Of a stretch of 64,000 nucleotides of DNA, positions 23,501 to 35,500 are shown piece after piece. Made by a program: the position numbers and the translations under genes. The DNA is taken from NCBI RefSeq assembly GCF_030463565.1, contig NC_134643.1:45794221-45858220 (forward strand). Direction: 5' to 3'. The notes beneath the pieces were generated by a model, which saw nothing but the letters and a program-made list of their open reading frames with translations, was not told the DNA's origin and ran no database searches. The stretch comes from Pelecanus crispus (Eukaryota > Chordata > Aves > Pelecaniformes > Pelecanidae). Numbering within the stretch: the first letter of the stretch is position 1; every line of letters begins with the position of its first letter.

Positions 23501-26500
23501 CAGGCAAGGAAAAATAGGATGATTTACTAATTATTAGACTGGTGGCTGGATTTTTGGAAGAGTTGTGGGAGACATAATGAAGAACTGTTTTAAAATGATT
23601 GATAAAAATAGTGTTCATTGAACACTTACACTTCCTGAAATTCAGTAGATTTTGCCATTTAATTCATTAGGACCAGGTTTTAACCAACATGGGTAATACA
23701 TACCATTTGTCTTAGATGATGTTTCTGATCTGACCGAAGTACAAGAGGGAGGACCTAAATGAGGAGACTGAGTTCTACATAAAGAGCTGGGTGATTCGGG
23801 AAACCTCAGATAGTGAGAACATTCGCCTGCATATCAATATTAGATATACAGTCAAGGTTGCTTTGTTTGATTTGCTCTGATACTATTTAGCATTTATGTA
23901 AGTAAATGTGTTCTGTTAGCTTTTCAGGCTGTATTTGAAAAAAAACAAAAAAAAAAAAGTTAGTTATTGGTAAAAGATACCAGAAGCTATTATCCTATTT
24001 CTATTCCTAATCTTATTCAATAGGACCGTTGCACTCCCAGAAGTTAGAGGCTACATATGTTTCATCTGCAGAAATACATGTAAAGTGGAAGCCTCCACAG
24101 CATTCTTCCAGTGCTTCTTTTCATTACTACCTCGTCAACATTTTGGATACTGAAACCAATGTTTGGGAACAGTTACCAGTTGAAAAAAGCAAGACTTCAC
24201 TAGTAATAGGAAATGTAAAAGCTTATCATCAGTATCAGGTATATTTACAGAATGTAGCAGAAAAAGGAACTCTAAGCTGCCATGAAAAGCCTATATTAAT
24301 CACAACAGGTGATGTATCCATTTTCTGGAGGTTTTATTTCACTAGACAGAGTTTAAATTGAAAATACAAGGCACAAAAGTATTTTTAAGGCCACGTACAG
24401 ATTGCGGTTTGTTGGAATGTATTGGGGGAAAGTCAGGGGAATTCTTTTCTATATTCTCTGTTTACTGATTCTAACCTTCAGAACCTTCCAAAAGAGTGAA
24501 TGTACCTGTCCCCTTATTTATTTATTCGCTTGCTTACTTACTTACAGCACATTAATATGTGCTAAAGAAGTGACATCCTATTTGATAAATATTTGTGGTT
24601 TGTATATTTAATTTTAGCAAAGTAGAAACATTACCATGATGTCTCAAATTATGTAGGTGAAGACAGATTCATGTTTTTTCTAGTCATACTGTGACTCAGA
24701 TCATGTCATCTTTGTTACTCTGTATCTATCCGATGGAACGGAATATACTTGTAAAATAAGTCCCTATTTGTTATGAGAAAACAGAAAGCAGAATCTGCCT
24801 GTAACAGGTAGTTGTCTGCAAACTATTTTAAGAAATAATTACATGAATTAGTAGTTCTAGAATAATGACATTTTTTAGAAGCAAAAATAAACCAAAAGGC
24901 ATAATTGGGAAGTGATTGTAAATTGATAATAAGTTTGATCTGTGGTTTTGTACTGACATCTTTTTCTTTGATCAAGCTGTCAGTCCACCTACAGCTGTTT
25001 ATATTCACCCAGAGGATGTACAAGAAGAGAGTGTAATCCTTCACTGGAAGCTGCCACAAGAGTGTCAGGAATCCTACATTCAAGTGAAACCTAATGCAGA
25101 CATAGGTGAAACTAAGAAGTTTTTATTAAACAATACAGAAGAATTTAAGGTTGATGTCCTAATTCCTGGAATGGCTTATGAAATAGCAGTGGCAAGTGTG
25201 AAGAATGGAAATATGAGTGAACTGAAGACCATTCAATGCACTTTAAGTAAGACATCTTTTAACAGTGGAAACTACGGACTACACACACATCAGTCTCTTT
25301 ATTGTTACTATCATCTAACAGATTTGGTAGATCAAGTCGATTTGCTTAATAGCCAAGGATCAAAACTAGAATATGAAATGTATTGATCCAGTCCTAACTG
25401 TTAACTGCAAAGTAGATGCTGTTAACTTTCAAAGAGGGTGCAGCCTTGGGAAACGTGCTGGTAGTACTGATAATTGTGATGAGGACCATAGCTGGGAATC
25501 ATGTGCCCACTGACAGAAGAAATTGGGCACATCATTGATTTGCTTTGAAATAGGAAAATATTAGAATGGTTGGAACAGATTATTTTTGGAGATGCATTAG
25601 TTGTTCTGTGACCTGTGATAGAGAAATTGCCCTACTATTCATGAGAGGGTGCTGGGAAACGACTTCTGAGTTAGAAGTAGTAGTAGCTCAAACGTAAAAG
25701 CTTTACATTGTTTATCAAAAGGTCTTTCCTGTTACTCTTAGTTTACCAAGATGTTGAAGTGCTTTTGGCACAGTATAAATTTTTTGCATATGTGAAAGGA
25801 ATGGGCAGGATTCATGTATACATGTGGTATGTAAAGGCTGCAGCTGTCAGGTTATAGATACATGAACTGCTGCGTTGTCATTTTTTTCTAAATGATTACA
25901 CTATTTTGGAGGGTAGCAGGCTTAGTCTTTTTCAGAATTTTTTTATAGGATTAGATTTAATACCTCATTCAAGACACAGATGACAGAAAATTCTAGATGG
26001 GATTTTTCACAGCTGTCAGAGCCAGCTGTAGGGGAAGAAAACTAAACACGTCAATATTGCATCCATCAAATGTATCTTATTCTCCATGCTCATCTTCCAG
26101 TCCATATGTACATTTCTGTATATTTTTTCAGCTATCCTGACTTACCTTCTTGGTGTGGTTGTAGTTGAAAAGGTAATTCATTGATACCTTTGGAAGCCTG
26201 ACTTGCTTTGATTTGTAAATCATTTGTCAAATGCTTCAGGCTTCCAATAATAAACACCTAAAAAATCAGGTCGTTTATTGTTTCTGATCAATAACATGTT
26301 TTATTATGGTAGCTGTTTGTTTGCACTGGGCAAGCATATTTCTCAGGGCAGTTGTTTCAGATTTACTGTGTGGTTTTCACTGAATTTATTTTCTGCTGAT
26401 TAACATCTGGCAATTTTTTTTTCTTCTTTTAGAGCCCAAGCCTGTTCAAATTGTAGTTCCTTATGTGCTTTATAGCAGTGCTGTGGTATTATTTGTTCGC

Positions 26501-29500
26501 ATGCCTGATATTGGAGTATTTGATGGCATATATGTTACAAGTAAAGGAGGACCTAATGCGACATTCATTTTAAAAAGTGATGGTAAGGTAACAATTGAAA
26601 ACCTTACTGCCGGAACAGAATACGATTTCTGTATCTCCACAAAAAGTGGAAAAATGTTGAGCTCCTTTTACCATGTATCTGGTGTAAAAACATGTGAGTA
26701 TTTTAAGTTTATTCCTATAAAATTGCACCGTATTAAATTTTGATTTGTAAACTCTTTTAACTTTTATTTCAGTGCAGTAGAAAAGACGGGCTATTTAAAA
26801 ATCACCTTGATATATCTGTGTAAGCAATTAATAATTGTACTAACACTAGCTGTTTTTTAAACAAGACTATAATGATCCCTTATAATTTCTAAACTTTCTA
26901 AATTGTGGTTTTTATATCAAGTCTGTAAAATGTCTAGCAAGTATTTCAGGAATTTAGGCTGTATTAAGTAGTTGTCCTTGTGGGAAACAAGACACATTTT
27001 CACCATTTATTTTAGCCAAGATGATGAGTATCAATGGAGTTACTTCTGTGTCTTGAGATTAGTAAGTTTATTCCTCCCAGTGCATCTCTAAGCAAATAGT
27101 AAAAGCATTGAGATTCCCATTTTTCAAGATAATAACATTCAATAACAAAGACATTAAAAAAGTATTATGGGACGGGGGCTCCTTCTAGCAAGGCCTTTAA
27201 AAAAGGGATTTTAATAGGAGTTTAAAACCTCTTTAAAAATACCTGCTGAAATTCTGTTTTGACTTTCCTATTTTTTATTATAATTATACTTGCAGAAGTT
27301 TTTCTTTTCCTGTTTTATCATTTTCCTTTGAAATTCTTTTCTGCGCTGTTTCTTTCAGAGTAGAAATGTTATAAAAGGAAAAATTAAGATAGGATAAAAA
27401 TAAGCAAGGAAGAAAAAAGAGGAGAATGAGGGCAAGACAGAAAAATTCTTCCCCAAATCGTGAAAACCTTGAAAGCTGATTTTTCTTAAAATACAGCTTT
27501 AATAAAAACTTGGGTTTTGATTGATGTTATGAAAACATTTCCTAAAATTTAGCATGAGACTGCCTTAGAAAACCTAGTTTTGGTCTGTCTCTTCTGGGGC
27601 CCCAAAAACTTGGAAGAAAACAAAAAATACTGACCCGTCACATGTATACAGTTTTTCTTAGAAAAAGTGTAAATTTTGGTACACTTTAGCCAAAACCAGC
27701 CATGGTGGGGATGAAACAGATGCAGAGAAGAGTGGAAGCTCCTCTATAATGTGATCTGAATTCTATCATACAAGGCTATACTAATTTAGGGATAAAGTAT
27801 ATTTGTCTTGCCTGGTCTAGCCAGTTTTGCTGAGCTGTTTGACAAAATTTAGGTACATTCTGAGCACTATGGTGGTGGCATTGGAGAGATTAACTTCATT
27901 CTGGAGGACTTTCCCACCTAGGAGTGCCACCTCTGTCCTCAGGGAGAAATGCATGTTCATCCCTGTGTAATTTTAATATAAACAAGCAGGCAATTTTCTT
28001 TAAATAATGCCAATATTATCTCTTTGTTCTTTCTCCATTTTTCTATTTCAGAATGTCTGTGTGTTTGCATGCCTGAGATCAGATTTTGCCCTCTATTTGT
28101 TTGAATCTGTTACTGATTGTCTTCATTTTTATGTCTCCACAGGAGATATAAAAAGCATTGGATTGAACAAGGTCTTGGATTGAACAGTAATGTGTTTTAT
28201 GTCCTTCTGCAGGTCTGGCAGCTCCCCTCAATGTACGAGAAGGTAACATTACAGACACTACAATACAGATTGCTTGGGACCGTGCTGATGGAGATTTTCA
28301 GCAATATGAAGTTACATGTACAAATTGTGCAAGTGCTTTCAGGGTATGTTTTTTAAAAGACCACTTGTGTATAGGCAATGCAGTTATTTTTCAAAGTCTT
28401 CTATTAAGTAGTCAGAGGTTAAATTAAAAGCTGTATCTCCCATTAAAATAGGTGGAAGTAAGATAAGCAAATTTTGCAAACAGTTCTGTGAAAGCTGTGT
28501 TTGGTTTTCTAGGTCCAGAAGGTCAAGCAAGAAACAGCAACATTTTCCAGCCTTACTCCTGGTAAACTGTACAACTTTACAATTCGAACAGAAAAGGAAG
28601 GTTTCAGAGACAGTATTTTTGTGACAAAGGAAATAGAGACAGGTGAGACCACAGTGTTGTCAAATTCAGCATTTGTGTTCCTCCATCTATGTCTTGCTTT
28701 CTTCTTGAATTTTATATTTGTCTCAAATAAAGTAATTCAGCCATCTTCATAATTTTCTCTCTATTCTCTTTCATTGTTATTTTCCTTATTCTTTGACTGC
28801 TTGTATCTTTTAAGAATTTGAATATGGTTGCAGCATACAATGAACTACCAATGTTAACTTCATAATGACTCAAGCAGGTATACAGTCCAGTAACTGATAC
28901 ACACTTCTCAACAGCATAGATCTGTTCTGTTCTAGTTCTTCTAGCTGCTAGTGGCTTCCTTCCATTATACATTTAAAAACCATTCTTTCACTGTTACTTT
29001 TTTCCTTTTTAAATTAAGATCTCTTGAAGTCACATTTTTCTGCTGTGTTTTCTCACTCCAGCAATATATTCATTCTGAAGAATTCTTTCATTTGTGGAAT
29101 AATGTTTCTCCTCTCTGTCTGTATCAGGCTTTCACTCATAACACAATTGTGTTGCTTCTTTTTGATGTCACTGTGAATAAGTCTATTCAGATAGCACCAG
29201 AAAGTAAGTACTCTGGCCAGTAACCTTCACATACTGTCTTGAGATAATAATTTCAGAGTTGTATCAGTTCACTGTTGCTTCTTCTTTCAATAAGCATGAT
29301 GTTCTTATTCCAGTGAAAACTACATTAAAAGAGAGTTCAAAGTCTCTGAGCTGCTCTCTGTCTCCAGTAATGTACAGTGCCATAGATACTGAGATATCCT
29401 GCTCCAATGGAAAATGGTACCTTCATCTTGGGTGTAGGAATTCATGGTGTAGAGAGAAAAGAGTTTTGGTCATTAGCTCTAGATAAAACCTGGACCAGAC

Positions 29501-32500
29501 TAGCAGTGTCACTATTCTTGGCTAGCAGAGTAACTCACCCTAGGGAGACACCCACTATTGCATTGCTTTTTGGTTGTAGAGTTATAGCTAATAATAAACT
29601 ACTTAGTATCTTACAGTTTAGAGGTAGAACAAGAAAGGATCTTACTAGTATAGGAAAAGTATGCCTCAAAAACATGTTTGGATTCTTTCGAGTCATCAAA
29701 CATGTGGTAAGGGAGATGCAATTGATATATGCTTTGTGGATTTCCAAAAACCTGTTGGTGAGATTCTCTTACCGTGGCTCTTAAAAAAGCAGCCAGTGTT
29801 TTAAACTGACCTAACAACAGGGAATAGAATCATAGAATCGTTTAGGTTGGAAAAGACCTTTAAGATCATCCAGTCCAACCATTAACCTACACTACCAAGT
29901 CCACACTAAACCAATCAAGGGTAGACTAGACTAAACCATGTCCCCAAGTGCCACATCTACCTGTTTTTTGAACACTTCCAGGGATGGGGACTCCACCACT
30001 TCCCTGGGCAGCCTGTTCCAATGCTTGGCTACCCTTTCCGTGAAGAAATTTTTCCTAATATCCAACCTAAACCTCCCCTGGCGCAGCTTGAGCCTATTTC
30101 CTCTTGTCCTATTGCTAACCACATGGGAGAAGAGACCAACACCCACCTCACTACAACCTCCTCTCAGGTAGTTGTAGAGAGCGATAAGGTCTCCCCTCAG
30201 CTTCCTCTTCTCTAGGCTAAACAATCCCAGTTCCCTCAGCCGCTCCTCATAAGGCCTGTGCTCCAGACCCTTCACCAGCCTTGTTGCCCTTCTCTGAACA
30301 CGCTCCAGCACCTCAATGTCTTTCTTGTATTGAGGGGCCCAAAACTGGACACAGTATTCCAGGTGCGGCCTCACCAGCGCCGAGTACAGGGGGACAATCA
30401 CCTCCCTGCTCCTGCTGGCCACACTATTCCTGCCACAAGCCAGGATGCTGTTGGCCGCCTTGGCCACCTGGGCACACTGCTGGCTCATGTTCAGCCGGCT
30501 GTCAACCAGCACCCCCAGCTCCTTTTCCACCAGGCAGCTTTCCAGCCACTCTTCCCCAAAAGATAAAAGTAGTTTTCACAGTGGAGGCAGGTTGTCAGAT
30601 GGCTTCTGGGACCTGTTCTGTCCAAAACATTCATAAATGATCTGGAAAAGTGAGGAAACACAGAGGTGACAGAGTTTGCTGATGCAAAGTTACTCAGGAT
30701 AGTACAGATGAGAACGAGTAAAGAGTAACTGTGGAAAAGACCATATATGCCTCAGTGGCTGGATGTTAAAGTGTCAGATGCAATTCAGTTTAAATAAGCG
30801 TGATACACAAGGCAAAAGTAACCCAAATTTCACACATATGGTCAGCTCTGAGCTGACTGTAACATTCTCTAGAGTGATATCTTGAGAATATGATGGGTAG
30901 TTCCATGAAAAAGTCAGCATATAGCTCAGCAGCAAAGTAAAAAGCGGCTGGGATGTTAGAAGAGATTATAGGACAAAACAGAAAATGTCGCTGTATTGTC
31001 TGTAGAAATCCAGGTACTCTTGCCTCTTGAAGACAGCATGCAGTTCCGATCCTGTTAGGTTGTGGGATAAAAAGTGAGTGGGCCAGCTCTGGGTGAGAGA
31101 GCATCTGTGTATCTCTAAGGGCGAGAGCACCAGGGACTTGGGAAGTCCTGGCCAGCTCTGTGTGTGCCAGCAACTGGGGAGACTGGGATCGAGGGGTGTC
31201 TACTGGGCAGACTCAGCCCAACTGCTGGGGAGATCCACCTTGTACCTATGTATATAAGTATTGTTACTAGTGGACCTCCATTCTCAGCTGGAGAGGGGAG
31301 CAGGATGAGGCCGTTGGTGCTGTCCGTGTTCCTGTGAGGGCTCTGAGTATCTGTCTGTGATCTGTGTGTGTATGTGGTGCATATGCGTGCTCTGTGTGCG
31401 TGTGCCTGCTGGGCATACGGCTTCAGCCTTGCTGCTGGTTGGACCTGGCATCATGGCCTCTCAGGCTGTTGGATCTGGCATGTTATATTTTCCTCTAACA
31501 GGTCCCTAATGTGAAAAAGTAAAATATAGTACATGCGATCGAAAAGGTTCACCGGAGGGCAGCAAGTGTGATCAAAGATACGTAATGTTTTGCATTTAAG
31601 GAACTACTGAGCTAAAACTGATACAGGAACAATGATGTAATGTAAAATAATTTGTGAGAGGATAAGTCACGGAGAGGTAATTATGGAGCAAGTAAGAAAT
31701 GATAATTCATTGACATGTCCTTTACAAGAACTAAGGACTTGAAACTAGAAGAGAGCAAGTAGAAAACAAGCAAAAGGAAATGGTTGTTTATTAAATTTAT
31801 AGACAAGTTACAGAACTTCTGGCCACATAATATTTTGTGTGATGATTATGGTCATAGGTTAAAGTGGAGACTGAAGACATTCGTAAAAGAGGAATTTGCT
31901 GAGGTTTACTGAATTCACAGAAATCACCTTTGGCTCAGGAAATCCTTGGGCTGCAAACTGCAGTCTGGGAGATTACTGAAGGGGATTATCACTCTATGCA
32001 AGTCTTGCTTTTCTGTAGACATATGCTTTTGGCCACTGTTGAATACAAGATACTGTGTTAGTGGGAACTTTGGTCTCAGCTGAGTATCTTACCTCTTATA
32101 CAACATTTCTTTTCTTGAGGAATTGTCTGGTTTTGAGGAACTCCACATTAGTGATGTCAGATCTGCACTAAGTAGCATTACAGAGCAGCAAGCAGTTTGG
32201 CTCTGAATCTCCTGGATAACAGAAGTCCCTATAGACATTACCACAGCAGTATTAGTCTGTGTGTCCTTGAGATAAGCAAGGACATGGACATAATTTTTCT
32301 GGAGTTTTAGTTGCATTCTGATGACATGAATCCTGTCATAAAGTAATGTATTTAAAATGTATTTTTAAAGTAATGCATTTTTTTTTATTGTCACACAGTA
32401 CCAAGCGCAGTTAAATATCTGAACTATAGCAGAGACTCTGAATCAATAACTGTTACCTGGCCATCAGCCCAAAATATGTTTGATGGATATGTTATTTCAA

Positions 32501-35500
32501 TAAACAGTAAGGTGTTCAACGAGGAGAAAATGTTACCTTCTGGTGTAAGGTATGAAGATTACGTTTGAAAAATAACTGATGTGAACTCAAAATAGATGTT
32601 TCACTGTATATTTAAAATAAGTAGCCTGCAGTGTTACTTGTATGTGGCATATATTTGATGTTTTAGTTGATACACATTACTGTACCCTCGTGAAAAAAGA
32701 TCATTTTAAGAATTGCATTTTTTAACAAATTACAAATCTCATATGATGCATTTGTGCAAAGAAGAGCAAACAAAATACTACGCTGGAGTGAGCACCAGTA
32801 GAATCTGTGTGTCATTCTGGATGTTTAATTTAATCTTTTAAGTCTTGAACTTGCTGTGAACCATAGTGTGATGCATCCTATGTAAGGTTTCATCATACTA
32901 AAATAGCTTTTGACCGACAGCATATACACACGTGTAAATAATATCCATAGTACTATAAAGAATTAACATATGAAGATACATGCATTTTTAAAATCCTAAA
33001 GAACATCATCTCTTTTGTTAATCTTTTGTAGAATGTACAAATTTGAGAGTCTTCTGCCAGGCACTGATTTCTTAATCAGTATTGTGACAACCAATGGATT
33101 AAAAAAAAGTCACCCCACCATCCTCAAGATTAGCACCTGTAGGTTCACGGTTTGTTAATAACTTTTCATGATTTCAGATAATTAGGGTTGTTACATTTTA
33201 AGGCACTGTATAAGAAAAGCTATTCCTTATTAAATCAATGCATCTTAACAATGACTGAATTAATGTATCTATGTCTTTCTTTTGAATCTAAAACATCCTT
33301 GAAAGCAAATAAAAGCTTTCAAAACACAAACAGGTTTCCTCTGTAGTTAATGGGATTCTGCCAGTAACTGAATCAGCAGTAATACTAGGATGATAAAACT
33401 TTTCCATAAAAACCTACAGACATTGATTTTATTTCTGATTCTATTGCTAGTATGTAGAGGTGAATTTAATTTATTTTATATTCTTCTTAAGTACAAAATG
33501 AGATCTGTTTCTATAATGAATTATAAAATAATGAATTACAGCAATCTTCTGTAGATGTTAATTTCCTTTAAAGTAATATAGATTATTTTGATATTAAATT
33601 TTGCATCCACTCCTGTCTTTACCTCAGATCCAGATCCACCATCAGATTTACAGGTGTTTGGGCAAGAAGAAAATACAGTCTATTTTTCTTGGAAACTACC
33701 AAGAGGAGGATTTGATATGTTTCAGGTGAGATATGTGAAGAAATCAATGCAATCCTTTTTTTTTTTTTTTTTTAAGATTTCAATGAAATTATCATCCTGT
33801 ATGTACTGCAGACCCAACCATAAATATTTGTCTTTATAACCCACATAAGCATGGGAGGGAAATACTGCTATGGGAGATCAGCTAAATACATATTTCATAT
33901 TATGTAACAGTTTTTTAAAAGATTATAAAATTATGCTTTTAAAAGCTTTCAAAAACTGTTTTTTTCAGCTAGTGTGCAATAAAAAAGATTACAGGTCAAG
34001 GGTTGAATGCAACTGCAATGTAATCTTTTTTTCTTAGCTTCCCAAATTTGTAATACAAATTAATTTCATTGAGCTGCAGAATAAAAAATTCATTCTATAT
34101 AGGAGGATCTAAATGGTTTGTTTTTTTTTTTAGAAAGTTCCAGAATAAGACTTTTTTTTTTAAATGTAGCAACTTACAAGACAAAACTGCAAACATTTGA
34201 TACCTTCTGTACCCTCCCAGCCTTGGGCACTAAGGAGTTTAGGGATTTCCTGAGTGATAGGTTAAAATGGGATATACATGAGAAAAACAGTGAATGTTTT
34301 TTCTGAATTTGTTTGATCCTTTATATTTCACAATTTTGTTATGCCCTGTTTGAAAGAGTACACTTTTTTTAATTTTAAACCTGGTATTTTTTAGGTTCTT
34401 GTGGTACTAGAAATAGCTAGTACTTCCCTATTCACCATACCCATACCTTTCATGATTTTATAAGCTTTAATTTCCCAGTTGTCTCTTGTGCAACATTCTT
34501 ATGTCGCAGCTGTTCTCCATCTTTTATTATTTTTTTCTTTAATCTTTCTAAGCCTTTGATATTATTCTTGAGTTTGGGTGTTCACCTAGGATGTGAGTGC
34601 ATAATGGAGTTATCAAAAGGTTAATAGTGTTTTCTGTTTTGCTTCCTATTCCTTTCCTAGGCAATAACATGCTGTCCACCTTTCTGACTACTGTCAAACT
34701 TTTTTAAAAACCTCTTCTGTGGACATTTCAATTTGAGACAGCTCAGTTTGACTCAAAATTCATAGTTCATTGATAATGATTCTGATGAGAACATCCTTGA
34801 CCATTGAAACAAATAATTCGGTTACTATTTCTCATAGGGACCTGTCTATACTGAGTGCTCCCTTTCTGCTTTGGTCAGCTAGTGGCCTCCCCAACACCTA
34901 GATAAGCTTATTGTGTGTTTAAATTATCGTTTTCATTAGTCATTACAGCATTTTCAATTTGCGCTTTAGTCTCTCTTGGCCTGCTGACCTGTGTTTCTGC
35001 TCGGCCCTACTTCCCTGTGCTTAGAATCACAGAATGGTTCAGGTTGGAAGGCACCTTAAAGATCATCTAGTTCCAACCCCCCTGCCATGGGCAGGGACAC
35101 CTTCCACTAGACCAGGTTGCTCAAAGCCCCATTCAACCTGCTCTTGAACACTTCCAGGGTTTGGACATCCACAGCTTCTCTGGGGAACTTGTTCCAATGC
35201 CTCACCACCCTCATAGTGAAGAATGTCTTCCTTATATCTAATCTAAATCTACTCTCTTTCAGTTTAAAGCCATTACCCCTTGTCCTATCACTACATGCAC
35301 TCGTAAAAAGTCCCTCTCCAGCTTTCTTGTAGGCCCCCTTCAGGTACTGGAAGGCTGCAATAACGTCTCTCCACAACCTTCTCTTCTCCAGGCTGGACAA
35401 CCCCAATTCTCTCAGCCTGTCTTCAGAGTAGAGGTACAGCCCTCTGATCATCTTCATGGCCCTCCTCTGGACTTGCTCCAGCAGGTCCATGTCCTTCTTA

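Larger units (their letters stand above)
29640..32092 (+). mobile_element. Ancient CR1/L3-type LINE, split by two later insertions
   Basis: The pieces 29640-29823, 30561-31052 and 31501-32092 read in order along one LINE. They hold the reverse-transcriptase start (ggattctttcgag, catgtggtaagggagatg, gatttccaaaaacctg), then gggacctgttctgtcc with aaatgatctggaaaag and acagagtttgctgatg (the FADD region), then gcatgcagttccgatcc, and finally a 3' UTR resembling ggccactgttgaatacaag and gatactgtgttagtgg with tttggtctcagctgagtat. This is the order in old amniote CR1/L3 elements as I remember them. No long frame survives. Confidence 0.75.
28643..32398 (+). other. PTPRQ intron between FN3-7 and FN3-8, filled with nested transposons
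   Basis: The first kilobase is plain intron. From about 29640 to 32092 it is a nest: an old sense-strand CR1/L3 LINE interrupted by an antisense CR1 and a solo LTR, each listed separately. The last 300 bases before the acceptor look plain. Confidence 0.7.

Noticed and set aside
30790..31173. A 127-codon minus-strand frame
   Set aside because: It runs across the boundary between the old LINE and the solo LTR, so it cannot be an old gene.
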